Assembly: GCF_003992115.1 (NCBI RefSeq)
Contig: NZ_RQUX01000017.1
Span: 1-47,721 of the forward strand
Length of the DNA stretch: 47,721 nt
DNA from: Veillonella ratti
GTDB lineage: Bacteria > Bacillota > Negativicutes > Veillonellales > Veillonellaceae
Reading direction: 5' to 3'
Below the pieces are notes generated by a model. It had not been told where the DNA came from. It searched no databases and saw nothing but the letters and a program-made list of their open reading frames with translations. A program made the translations under genes and the position numbers. Numbering within the stretch: position 1 is the stretch's first letter; each line of letters opens with the position of its first letter. Of this stretch, positions 35,835 through 43,420 are shown in pieces.

Positions 35835-36356
35835 ATGTTAGAAAATATGCAACTTTGGATCGCCATTGCCGGCGGTTTATTACTCATTGTATTATTTCTC
35901 TATTGCCTCGTATTGCAAAGTAAAATTAATTCTTTAAGTAAGCGATATGATTATTTTATGCGCGGTGAAAATGGCAGTAGTTTAGAGCGTAAATTATCTG
36001 TAGAAGTCAAAGAATTGCGTGATGCGGCGGAATCAATTGAAAGTTTATTCCAGCAGCAGGAAGCAATTCAGGCCACACAGCACAATACATTTCAAAAAAT
36101 TGGTTTTGTTAAATACAATGCCTTTGAAAATATAGGAAATGACTTATCGTTCTCTGTAACTTTATTAGATGGTAATAACAACGGGATTTGTATTTCCAGT
36201 GTATATGGGCGCAGTGAATCTCGTATTTTCAGTAAACCTATTGTTAATGGTAAAAGTCTTGCCAGTCTTTCTCAGGAAGAAATGGAAAGCTTGCAGGAAG
36301 CGTTGGGAACTAAGAGCAATGAAGAAGCTCTTATCAGCGCTTCAGTAGTAAAATAA
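35835..36356 (+). CDS. DUF4446 family membrane-anchored protein
   Basis: A 173-residue protein with one N-terminal membrane helix (LWIAIAGGLLLIVLFLYCLV), a helical segment, and a C-terminal domain with VKYNAFENIGNDLSFSVTLLD, ISSVYGRSESRIFSKPI, the DUF4446 hallmarks. The family sits near parB in many Firmicutes and its function is unknown. The ATG follows AGAAAGG. An inverted repeat CTATTTCAT/ATGAAATAG lies in the preceding gap (about 35750-35774). Confidence 0.88.
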   Translation: MLENMQLWIAIAGGLLLIVLFLYCLVLQSKINSLSKRYDYFMRGENGSSLERKLSVEVKELRDAAESIESLFQQQEAIQATQHNTFQKIGFVKYNAFENIGNDLSFSVTLLDGNNNGICISSVYGRSESRIFSKPIVNGKSLASLSQEEMESLQEALGTKSNEEALISASVVK

Positions 36357-36429
36357 GATAGCATACATCTTGTTACAACAAATTTAATGATGTAAGGATT
36401 GTAGTAAAAAGAAGGAGTTGGGGCAATAT

Positions 36430-37428
36430 ATGAAAATTCCGGACTTTTTGGCACAGCATGTGCAAAGTCAGGGCGATTCGTATACGTTGCAAATAACGAA
36501 ACAACAATGGCGCTGGGTTTTGACCGGTTTCGTATTGTTATTGGTTGTTACTTTAGGCTTCGGCATCTGGGGCATTACGCGTCAGGCTGAAGTTATGCAA
36601 TTGCGACAACAAACACAATTACAGACAGAACAATTAAAGTTATTGCAACAAAAAACTGAGATTTTAGATAAAAAAATGGAATCGTTGGACCAGTTGGATA
36701 AAGAAATTCGCCAAATGGTTAAGGGCTCCGAAACAGGCACTATACCGCAAGGTGGTGGCGAAGCACAGACACCAAAGGCCGCTTCCGGCGATAAAGAGGA
36801 GCCTGGCGGTGCTGCTAAAACTGATTCTGATAGCGCTACGGCCAATGCCGCGAGTAGTTCCGGAACATCCGTAACAAGCTTGTCGGCAAAATTATCACGC
36901 CTTGATCGCTTGGCACAGCAGCGTATGGCTTCGTTTTATATGTTGCGTAACATTTTACGTGACGGAGCAGGCCAGAATATTCGTGATTTACAATCGGTAG
37001 CATTTGCTGCCAATAATCCGGGGAACACATCGACTATGCCGTCTATTTGGCCGGCTAAAGGGGTTATTACGTCCAATTTCGGGACCCGTATCGATCCTGT
37101 TTACGGTGGTTCGGCAACCCATGAAGGGCTTGATATAGCCAATGACTATGGTACACCGATTATTGCTACTGCAGCGGGCACGGTTACTTTTGCCGATGCA
37201 ACATCGGGCGGTTACGGTAATTTGGTAGAAATCGATCACGGCAATGGTTTTGTAACACGTTACGGTCATAACTCCGTTTTACTTGTTCATGCAGGTATGC
37301 AGGTAAAACAGGGGGACACGATTGCTTTAATGGGTAGTACCGGTAAGAGTACGGGGAGCCATGTTCACTATGAAGTGGATATTAACGGCGTAGCCGTAGA
37401 TCCGTTGTTATTCTTGCCGATTCAGTAA
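36430..37428 (+). CDS. Membrane-anchored M23 (LytM) peptidase-family protein
   Basis: A murein hydrolase-type protein, or activator, acting in the periplasm. I start at the ATG at 36430 (MKIPDFLAQH); a TTG at 36418 abuts the GAAGGAG site and is less likely. Order: short cytoplasmic part, one membrane helix (about 25-45), a coiled coil (about 50-95) rich in Gln, Leu and Lys, a low-complexity Gly/Ser/Ala linker, a second helical segment, and the C-terminal M23 domain with HEGLDIANDYGTP and GSHVHYEV, so the zinc ligands HxxxD and HxH are intact and activity is plausible. It belongs to the NlpD/EnvC-like layout. Its last codons are repeated after the stop. Confidence 0.93.
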   Translation: MKIPDFLAQHVQSQGDSYTLQITKQQWRWVLTGFVLLLVVTLGFGIWGITRQAEVMQLRQQTQLQTEQLKLLQQKTEILDKKMESLDQLDKEIRQMVKGSETGTIPQGGGEAQTPKAASGDKEEPGGAAKTDSDSATANAASSSGTSVTSLSAKLSRLDRLAQQRMASFYMLRNILRDGAGQNIRDLQSVAFAANNPGNTSTMPSIWPAKGVITSNFGTRIDPVYGGSATHEGLDIANDYGTPIIATAAGTVTFADATSGGYGNLVEIDHGNGFVTRYGHNSVLLVHAGMQVKQGDTIALMGSTGKSTGSHVHYEVDINGVAVDPLLFLPIQ

Positions 37429-37495
37429 CATTCATGCCAATTTAGTAACATTTTTGCCGATTCAGTAACCTTGTTGCCGATTAGAATGTGGCAAC
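37412..37495 (+). repeat. Degenerate tandem repeat of the gene's last codons, ending in a hairpin
   Basis: The end of the M23 reading frame, TTGCCGATTCAGTAA (Leu-Pro-Ile-Gln-stop), recurs with changes just after the stop: a TGCCAATTTAGTAA copy at 37436-37449, TTGCCGATTCAGTAA at 37455-37469 and TTGCCGATTAG at 37475-37485, period 19-22 bases. The final copy forms part of a perfect 9-bp hairpin, CTTGTTGCC/GGCAACAAG (about 37471-37498). Confidence 0.85.
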
Positions 37496-37569
37496 AAGAG
37501 TCGGGGCGTTGTTCGTAAAATAACGGATTTAAATCCTATACGAAAATTGAATAAGTTATCATAAAAACT

Positions 37570-37664
37570 AAAGGCTATAACACTCATAGAATGGCTTATG
37601 TTTAGGAAAATTATTAGAATTTTCTTGTTTCATAATGGCATATTTGAGTTGTTATAGCCTTTTT
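37570..37664 (+). terminator. Long hairpin terminator after the M23 gene
   Basis: AAGGCTATAAC (37571-37581) pairs with GTTATAGCCTT (37651-37661) and T-residues follow. The loop holds an inner GAAAATT/AATTTTC hairpin and imperfect pairing of ATGGC segments. The rest of the 37429-37769 gap holds the post-stop repeat and a likely cobO promoter. Confidence 0.75.
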
Positions 37665-37769
37665 GATAAAAAAATTTAAAAGATTTTTGAATGTATACAG
37701 TTTTTATATAACGTTAGCGGTTTAGATGTGGTAAAATGATAATATACAAATGTGTAAAGGAGGTCCATC

Positions 37770-38348
37770 ATGGATACGTATGTGCAAGTCTATACGGGCG
37801 ATGGCAAAGGTAAAACGACTGCTGCTATAGGGTTGGCGATTCGTGCCCTGGGAGCAGGCAAAAAAGTATTGTTTTTGCAGTTCATGAAATCAAAGGTTTA
37901 TAGTGAACATAAAATTTTACCGACCTTACCGAATTTAACCTTAGAAACGGTAGGTAAGCCTTTTTTTATCATCCAAGAAGGAGTCAAAACCAAAGAAGAA
38001 TTGGCTCGTTGGGGTGATGAAGTTGTTGTATTTCCGGTTGGTAAACCCCCGGCTGATTATGTAACACTTATAGCTAAAGGCATGGAACGAGCTAAAGAAG
38101 CTGTAAGCTCCGGCGAATATGATGTGGTAGTCCTTGATGAATATGTAATGGCCTTGTTTTTCGGACTTATCAGTCGCGAAGACACAGAAGATTTATTGGC
38201 ACATCGTTCACCGAAGACTGAATTGATTTTTACCGGTCGTGGCGCTCCTGATTGGCTCGTTGATGCAGCTGATTTGGTTACTTCTATGGAAGAGGTAAAA
38301 CATTATTATACAAAAGGTGTTTTAGCCAGAGCCGGCATTGAAAACTAA
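37770..38348 (+). CDS. cobO: Cob(I)yrinic acid a,c-diamide adenosyltransferase
   Basis: Adds the 5'-deoxyadenosyl group to cobalt, giving adenosyl-corrinoids. The CobA/CobO/BtuR family P-loop YTGDGKGKTTAAIGLAIRAL opens the 192-residue protein, followed by VLFLQFMKS, VVLDEYVMALFFGL and LIFTGRGAPDWLVDAADLVTSM (quoted as adjoining motifs). The ATG follows an excellent AAAGGAGGT site. No other cobalamin biosynthesis gene is adjacent. It may serve corrinoid salvage, and supplies a B12 link to the MetH set ~9 kb away. Confidence 0.95.
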   Translation: MDTYVQVYTGDGKGKTTAAIGLAIRALGAGKKVLFLQFMKSKVYSEHKILPTLPNLTLETVGKPFFIIQEGVKTKEELARWGDEVVVFPVGKPPADYVTLIAKGMERAKEAVSSGEYDVVVLDEYVMALFFGLISREDTEDLLAHRSPKTELIFTGRGAPDWLVDAADLVTSMEEVKHYYTKGVLARAGIEN

Positions 38349-38503
38349 CCATAATAAATTTAGATAGAATGTATTAAATTAAAATTTCTAAAATAGAGGA
38401 ATTTTCGCTCTATATGGAGAATATTTATAAGAATGCCTTATTCAGGGAGCTGAAAGGGCGGCGGATATAGAGAAAACCGCAAGACGTTACTATAGGAGGG
38501 TAG

Positions 38504-39616
38504 GTGTTGCCTGTGACCTGGCTAGCCATAGTGCTACTGGTTATTTTTGTTCTGATTATAGTCGCTATTTTTAACCCCATTACATATGCTGTTGAATTAG
38601 TAGGCCGTAAACCGTATAAAGCGCGTTTATTCGTTCAATGGTGGGGCAAAATGTTTTGCATTCACTTTGCCTATGAGCAAGGTAAGCCTTTTTTCAAAGA
38701 AGTTTATATTTTGCGCAAAGCAAAACTGGGCGATGTCCGTGATTATGAAGATTGGTTGTCCCGCCGCGTAGCGGAAGAGACGGCTGAACCTGATGAATCC
38801 AAGGTCTATGAAGAAGAGTTGGAAAAAACGCGGATGCAACAGGAAGAAGGCGAAGAAGACACTACACCTAAGACGGTGATTAAAAGTGTACGCTTTGATG
38901 CTGATGGTAAACCGGTAGAAACAGTGGCAGAAGTCACTGAAAAAAGCGGTGATCGCATTATCATGACGAACCCGACTACGGGTGAAGTGGAAGGTACTAT
39001 ATCACCAAGTGAATTGCGAGCTCAAAATGAAGCGGCAGCCGCTAAGGCAACACGCCAAGCTGAAAAAGCCAATGAGGCCTATAAAGCTGACACTGACAGC
39101 CAGCAAGCTGATGAAGACGCGAAGGGCGAAGAAAAAGCAAAAGATCCTCATAAATGGTGGTGGGTTAAACATGTAACCAACGGTGCCTTATATGAGAAAT
39201 TGTTACTTTTTACCAAGCGTTGTTACAATCATTCGAAACCGCGTCACTTTGAAATCGAAGGCACATTCGGTACAGGTAACCCATATCAAATGGGGTTGAC
39301 TGCATCTGCCTTATATTCGATTTGGCCTGAAAAAATGACTAATGTAGAACTTAGCTTCGTTGAGCCTGCTTTTGAAGGCAGCTTAGATGTGCATGGTCGT
39401 ATCAGTCCGGGCGTACTTGCTTTTTACGGCACCTTGTTTGCTGTATCTAAACCGGTACGAGACCTTTTAATTGATGCGGTGAAATTTGCCTTGCGTTATC
39501 GCAAAGCGCAAAAAGCTAAAAAAGAAGCGGAAGCTAAAGAGTCTGACAATAAACAGGCTACAGACAAAAATAACAAAGCTAAAAAATCAGAAACAAAAGA
39601 TAAAGCAGCTGCGTAA
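38504..39616 (+). CDS. DUF2953 (YtfI-like) membrane-associated protein with charged linker
   Basis: The N-terminus is hydrophobic (WLAIVLLVIFVLIIVAIF), then a short beta-rich segment (ARLFVQWWGKMFCIHF), a long charged, Ala/Glu/Lys/Gln-rich linker (about 85-220), and a C-terminal DUF2953 part with FEIEGTFGTGNPYQMGLTAS, followed by a Lys/Ala-rich tail. In Bacillus the family pairs with YtfJ (GerW), as here. The start is uncertain: GTG 38504 lies only 3 bases after AGGAGGG, while TTG 38507 and GTG 38513 are better spaced. Function is unknown. Confidence 0.8.
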   Translation: MLPVTWLAIVLLVIFVLIIVAIFNPITYAVELVGRKPYKARLFVQWWGKMFCIHFAYEQGKPFFKEVYILRKAKLGDVRDYEDWLSRRVAEETAEPDESKVYEEELEKTRMQQEEGEEDTTPKTVIKSVRFDADGKPVETVAEVTEKSGDRIIMTNPTTGEVEGTISPSELRAQNEAAAAKATRQAEKANEAYKADTDSQQADEDAKGEEKAKDPHKWWWVKHVTNGALYEKLLLFTKRCYNHSKPRHFEIEGTFGTGNPYQMGLTASALYSIWPEKMTNVELSFVEPAFEGSLDVHGRISPGVLAFYGTLFAVSKPVRDLLIDAVKFALRYRKAQKAKKEAEAKESDNKQATDKNNKAKKSETKDKAAA

Positions 39617-39677
39617 TGCGGTGCTACTATACTAAATATTATCGGTGTGAAGTACACATGCGTTAAGGAGGATCCTC

Positions 39678-40052
39678 ATGGAAAATAAATGCACCTTTGT
39701 TAAAGAGAATTTACAACCTATTTTTGAAAAATTCAAAGATATGATTAAAGTGGAAACTGTAGTAGGCGAAGCGATTCAAATCGGCGATGCTACGCTCGTT
39801 CCATTTGTAGATGTAACCATGGGTTTCGGTACCGGTGGTGCCGGTAAAGCTGACTGCGGTGGTGCCGGCGGCGGTGCTAAAATGGAACCGACTGCTATTC
39901 TAGTTATCAAAGGCGAACGAGTAGAATTATTCAATATTAAAGGTTCCGCTAAATATAGTGGTTTTGATCGCCTTATCGGTATGGTTCCTGAAATTATCTC
40001 CAAGTTAAAAAAGGACCAATATATTTATATCAACGAAAATGATGAAAAATAA
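39678..40052 (+). CDS. GerW/YtfJ family protein
   Basis: A 124-residue member of the spore-protein YtfJ/GerW family: GEAIQIGDATLVPFVDVTMG, the Gly-rich GFGTGGAGKADCGGAGGGAK, and EPTAILVIKGERVELFNI are hallmarks. In Bacillus it is needed for proper spore germination, but relatives occur in non-sporulating bacteria. The ATG follows AAGGAGGA. It lies 61 bases after the DUF2953 gene, the same pairing as ytfI-ytfJ. A weak hairpin terminator follows. Confidence 0.9.
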   Translation: MENKCTFVKENLQPIFEKFKDMIKVETVVGEAIQIGDATLVPFVDVTMGFGTGGAGKADCGGAGGGAKMEPTAILVIKGERVELFNIKGSAKYSGFDRLIGMVPEIISKLKKDQYIYINENDEK

Positions 40053-40068
40053 AATAGTATCTCGTCAG

Positions 40069-40094
40069 ACAGCCTCTTTATTAAGGGGCTGTTT
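40069..40094 (+). terminator. Weak terminator after the GerW gene
   Basis: ACAGCCTCTT (40069-40078) pairs with AAGGGGCTGT (40083-40092), one G-U, loop TATT, followed by only TT. Its strength is doubtful. Confidence 0.5.
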
Positions 40095-40286
40095 AGAGTA
40101 TATGATTGGTTTTAGTGATAATTCATTTGATATTCATTATCAATCGGTATGATAAATACATGACAAAAATAAATATTGAATATTAAATTAATTTTTTTAG
40201 ATATTGTAGTTTCTCTATATTTCTGTTACTATAGTAAATATAGGGCTACATAATAGGCTCTAGTTTTGTAAGGAGGTCTTTGGGAC

Positions 40287-40736
40287 ATGAATTTTAAAAA
40301 GAATCTTGCTGCTTTAGCAGTTATTGGAACAATTGGTTTAGGTGCTGCCAGCGCAGCTAATGTTGGCGTAGTTAATATGGCTCAGGTAATGCAGGCATAT
40401 CCTGGTTACGGTGCTATTCAAATGCAAGCTCAGAAAGTTGAACAGGAATACGCTCCAAAACTTCAGAAATTGGAAAATGAAATTAACGCAATCAAAGACG
40501 AAAAAGCTAAACAGGAAGCTATCGATAAAAAATATGCTCCGGTAGCTCAGAAATACAACGAAGAAATGAACAAAATCTTCGCACCGGTTGATTCTAAAAT
40601 CCAAGAAAAATTGGATCAGGTACGTGCTCAGAAAAACTTACCTTTCATCGTAGCTAACCCTACAGTTATCGTAAGTATTGAACCAAATTCTACTGCTGAA
40701 AACGTAACTGACGATGTAATTGCTTTGTTGAAATAA
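40287..40736 (+). CDS. OmpH/Skp-family periplasmic chaperone-like protein
   Basis: Has a signal peptide with a basic N-terminus, hydrophobic core and AASA cleavage site near residue 23, so it is exported. The mature part begins NVGVVNMAQVMQAYPGYG, the family start, followed by a long amphipathic coiled coil (about 45-110) and a short C-terminal region. In diderms such proteins carry outer-membrane proteins across the periplasm. The 149 residues are close to Skp length (161 in E. coli). The ATG follows AAGGAGG. Presence of this family supports an outer membrane. A strong terminator follows. Confidence 0.88.
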   Translation: MNFKKNLAALAVIGTIGLGAASAANVGVVNMAQVMQAYPGYGAIQMQAQKVEQEYAPKLQKLENEINAIKDEKAKQEAIDKKYAPVAQKYNEEMNKIFAPVDSKIQEKLDQVRAQKNLPFIVANPTVIVSIEPNSTAENVTDDVIALLK

Positions 40737-40787
40737 GCAAGTAACTTCATTAGTTAGGGACTGTCATATGACAGTAGGCCCTCATTA

Positions 40788-40826
40788 AAAAAAGCGAGTC
40801 AAGGATGACCTTGGCTCGCTTTTACT
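40788..40826 (+). terminator. Terminator of the OmpH-like gene
   Basis: AAAGCGAGTCAAGG (40791-40804) pairs with CCTTGGCTCGCTTT (40809-40822), one G-U, loop ATGA, with a T-rich tail on the plus strand and A-rich upstream side, so it may act on both strands. A second palindromic hairpin CTGTCATATGACAG (40761-40774) precedes it. Confidence 0.88.
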
Positions 40827-40913
40827 TTTATGAGGCTATAGAATAAGGGTTAGTGCATATAAATATTGTGTTAACGGCGATATATCTGCGTAATAGGGAT
40901 ATGTCGCTATTTT

Positions 40914-41201
40914 TTATTCCGGTTTGTGCACTAAGGTAACAATAAATTCGCTGTCTTCTACGAGGGTTGCTTGAATGAAGTTGTCACCGTTAAACTGTAA
41001 AACCGTACCAGGAGTTAACACATGTTCTTCTTCCTGATTCAGTTGAACCGCTACTTTACCTTTAACTACGGTAAAGACTACATTGGCTTCCGGATGATTG
41101 TGATTTTCTACGTTTTCACCGGCTTTGCCGCCTTTTTTTACAACTACAAAATTAGGACCTTGGAATAATAAGCCCAATTCGTTTTTTTCAGTACCAACCA
41201 T
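40914..41201 (-). CDS. Small cupin-domain protein
   Basis: A 95-residue single-cupin protein. Cupin motif 1 is seen as NHNHPEANVVFTVVKGKV, with likely metal ligands His34, His36 and Glu38, and a second, weaker motif near 62-90 (LTPGTVLQFNGDN). The ATG follows an AAAGGAGG site. Function is unknown; small cupins bind metals or metabolites or act as enzymes. It lies downstream of a redox operon on the same strand, separated by a large hairpin with a T-run that may terminate that operon or act as a leader for the cupin. Confidence 0.85.
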   Translation of the reverse strand: MVGTEKNELGLLFQGPNFVVVKKGGKAGENVENHNHPEANVVFTVVKGKVAVQLNQEEEHVLTPGTVLQFNGDNFIQATLVEDSEFIVTLVHKPE

Positions 41202-41237
41202 GAGAAAACCTCCTTTGGAAATAATTGTAAGAAAAAA

Positions 41238-41322
41238 ACTTGCCGACAGTACGTTGCCTTTAGACTATAAGGGAAAGGTAAATTAGTTATAAAGTGCAAT
41301 GGTCAGCTGACGGCAAGTTATA
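41238..41322 (-). terminator. Large hairpin with T-run between the redox operon and the cupin gene
   Basis: On the minus strand AACTTGCCG pairs with CGGCAAGTT at the ends of an ~85-base element, and seven T follow. Inner pairings TTGC/GCAA and CCTTT/AAAGG give it a branched fold. It ends 36 bases before the cupin start. Either a terminator of the upstream operon or a regulated leader (attenuator) of the cupin. Confidence 0.7.
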
Positions 41323-41417
41323 TACATATATTGTTGATGGTAGGGCGTACAATTTTTAGCTGATTTAACTATCAGCCGGGAGTCGGCTGTATAAAATAGC
41401 CGGACTTGAAATGTTAC

Positions 41418-42080
41418 TTAAGCGCGAACGATTTTGTATTGCGGGAATTCGCCGTCAATTAACTCTACGGTGAACTTGAACTTAGGATCCGCAGCGCTCA
41501 CGAAACCTTGGAACCAAGCCTGGTAGGCAGCCATCATGAATGTCTGATCGACGCCTGCTTTGGCCCAGTTGGCTTTTTGATTAGCGTGGCTACCTTCCCA
41601 TACGTATTCATCAGCTGTATCAGCGAGAACCGTATCGCCACCGTCACAAGGCATGCCGTTTAAATAGTAGTTTTGCATAATCTGATAGATTTCCTGTGGC
41701 GTATGTTCACCCTTATTAAGCTCGTCGGCCGCTACTTTCCCACAAGCGGCACCTTGGGTTACGAAGGCTGTCAAAATGGCTTCTTCCGCATCTTCGCCAC
41801 CGCAGTCGAGCAAGTCTTTGATGAAGTTAGCTTCACGGACCGTAGCAATTTCAATCTGATTTTGTAACCAACCGTGAATATTGCTGTGGTCGATAATCAT
41901 TTCAAGATTACGATCCGCCGGAATTGGTTTACCGTAGAGGTCAACCGTAACGAAATGAAGTTCATCAGCTAAATCGCCTAAGGATTTCTGTGCTTCTTTA
42001 TAAATTAAATCTTCACGCTCGATAACGAGGCGAATTTTTTTATACAACCAAAAATGAATGTGACCTAAGAATGCTGACAT
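41418..42080 (-). CDS. Hypothetical protein coupled to the siroheme-type reductase
   Basis: I do not recognise the family with certainty. The 220-residue protein is soluble, acidic and largely helical, with several histidines near the start (HIHFWLYKK, DHSNIHGW) and cysteines in CGGEDAEE, GAACGK and GMPCDGGD. These could bind a metal or cluster, but no standard motif is complete. Its start is 2 bases after the stop of the siroheme/4Fe-4S protein, so the two are co-translated and probably work together. A short CAGCCG/CGGCTG hairpin without T-run lies 3' of it. Confidence 0.8.
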   Translation of the reverse strand: MSAFLGHIHFWLYKKIRLVIEREDLIYKEAQKSLGDLADELHFVTVDLYGKPIPADRNLEMIIDHSNIHGWLQNQIEIATVREANFIKDLLDCGGEDAEEAILTAFVTQGAACGKVAADELNKGEHTPQEIYQIMQNYYLNGMPCDGGDTVLADTADEYVWEGSHANQKANWAKAGVDQTFMMAAYQAWFQGFVSAADPKFKFTVELIDGEFPQYKIVRA

Positions 42081-42082
42081 GG

Positions 42083-43078
42083 TTATGCTCCTTTACAAAG
42101 ATTATTTAAACGAGTTACGAGGTCATTAACATCAAAGCCGTGAATGGAAGCGGCCTGCCATAATGGTTCGGACGTAGCAGACGGACAGCCGAGACAGCCC
42201 ATGCCGATTTCCTGAAGAGCCGGAATTGTGTTTGGATATACTTCGATGATTTCACGAATGATGGAGTTTTCAGTAATAGGTTCACCCATTTGTAAACCTT
42301 GCGTAGCATTGTTACCCATACCCGGTAATTTTACGGAAGGTTCGGTAGCATTTACATCAGCAGCGGTAGCGGCACTTATTGTAGCGGTGGCTGCGGCTGA
42401 TTTGGTTGCGTCTGCTGCTTCGATATCGCCTAATACAGCTTCTTTGAAAGCGTCGAGACCAATGCGATCGATGAAGGCGCCCATGCGTTCAATATGAGCA
42501 TTTTCTTTGTAGAAAGTAACCATGCGGTCTACCAATGCTAATACTTCTTGTTCGGTTGCGACTTCGGCAATGAGGTCGGCAAAACGAGGATGTGCCCCGG
42601 CACTACCGCCTGCATATACTTGCCAGCCGTCTGCGGTACCGATTACGCCGATATCTTTAGTAATAGATTCGGAGCAAGAGTTTGGACAACCGGATACGCC
42701 AAATTTCATCTTGGAAGGCATTTCCTGAGAGATATATAATTTATCTAATTTCATGCCGAGACTTACGCTGTCTTGCTTAGCGCGTTTACAGAACGTGGTG
42801 CCCGGACAAATCTTTACGCTGCGTACGCGATTAGATGTGGAGTAAGCCGGTGCCATACCCAGCATCTCCCAAGCTTTATCAACATCTTCCGCTTTTAAAT
42901 TAGTAATCATGATGCGTTGCGCACCGGTAATTTTGAGGGTAGCCTTAAATGTGTTGGCTACATCAATAAATTTTTGAAGCATAGTTGGTTGTACGAAACC
43001 ACCTGGAATGCGTGGTGTGATTGCATAACGGCGTTGACCGTTGCGAATTCTTTGTAAGTTACCTGCTACTTGAGCCAT
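42083..43078 (-). CDS. Siroheme/4Fe-4S reductase-like protein fused to DUF1858
   Basis: The first ~220 residues match the nitrite/sulfite reductase half-domain, with cluster cysteines at C91, C97, C131 and C135 (C-x5-C and C-x3-C), the siroheme/4Fe-4S pattern. Only one half-repeat is present, as in low-molecular-weight sulfite reductases. A variable Ala/Thr-rich linker follows (about 225-262), then a C-terminal DUF1858 domain (about 268-331) with GMGCLGCPSA, a redox-linked domain seen with hybrid-cluster and Ric-type proteins. Substrate (sulfite, nitrite or other) is not determinable. It heads a two-gene operon with the unknown 220-aa partner. Confidence 0.85.
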   Translation of the reverse strand: MAQVAGNLQRIRNGQRRYAITPRIPGGFVQPTMLQKFIDVANTFKATLKITGAQRIMITNLKAEDVDKAWEMLGMAPAYSTSNRVRSVKICPGTTFCKRAKQDSVSLGMKLDKLYISQEMPSKMKFGVSGCPNSCSESITKDIGVIGTADGWQVYAGGSAGAHPRFADLIAEVATEQEVLALVDRMVTFYKENAHIERMGAFIDRIGLDAFKEAVLGDIEAADATKSAAATATISAATAADVNATEPSVKLPGMGNNATQGLQMGEPITENSIIREIIEVYPNTIPALQEIGMGCLGCPSATSEPLWQAASIHGFDVNDLVTRLNNLCKGA

Positions 43079-43167
43079 AATGTCATCGTTCTTTCCCTTG
43101 ACGGCACTTCTTTACGAGTGCAAAAGTTCTACGTATAATAAAGAAGGTAGTGTTTTATTAAAATTAC

Positions 43168-43200
43168 CGCTTCATATCGTTTAGTACACGGTATGAAGCG
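43168..43200 (-). other. Hairpin in the leader of the reductase operon
   Basis: CGCTTCATA (43168-43176) and TATGAAGCG (43192-43200) are exact complements with a 15-base loop. It lies in the predicted 5' untranslated region of the reductase gene, downstream of the TATAAT at 43220-43215, so it would be transcribed. No T-run; may be a leader structure or an operator. Confidence 0.6.
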
Positions 43201-43214
43201 TGTTTACATTGTTC

Positions 43215-43258
43215 ATTATAGGACATTTTACTTGAAATGTATGTAGCCGGTGCTACAT
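43215..43258 (-). promoter_or_regulatory. Promoter and dyad operator of the reductase operon
   Basis: TATAAT (43220-43215 on the minus strand) is a clear -10. The -35 position is poor (CATACA, 43243-43238), and a dyad ATGTAGC-N4-GCTACAT (43241-43258) overlaps it. A weak -35 covered by a dyad fits a promoter needing an activator, but the regulator is unknown. Confidence 0.5.
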
Positions 43259-43302
43259 TTTTATTTTTTTAGATATATTAGAAGAATGATTCGTTATTGC
43301 AA

Positions 43303-43361
43303 TTTTGTAATGACAGGTTTTGTAATTGCTTTTGTAAAAGCTATTCTAGAAGATTTTGTAA
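43303..43361 (+). repeat. Four TTTTGTAA direct repeats before sfsA
   Basis: The octamer TTTTGTAA occurs at 43303, 43318, 43330 and 43354 (spacings 15, 12 and 24). The third lies within GCTTTTGTAAAAGC, a palindrome. They occupy the gap between the divergent reductase and sfsA genes (43079-43420), near the sfsA promoter, and may be operator sites. Confidence 0.6.
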
Positions 43362-43420
43362 CAGCCTTTTAGTTGTATAAATTAAAAAAAGGAATTTTGG
43401 TGAATTAATTGAGGTAGGCC

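Noticed and set aside
37412-37485. Tandem repeats after the M23 gene as a CRISPR or mobile-element end
   Set aside because: Period of 19-22 bases with no spacers, and the unit is the gene's own last codons.
39678-40052. GerW-family gene as evidence that the organism sporulates
   Set aside because: The family occurs in non-sporulating bacteria and no other spore genes are in the window.
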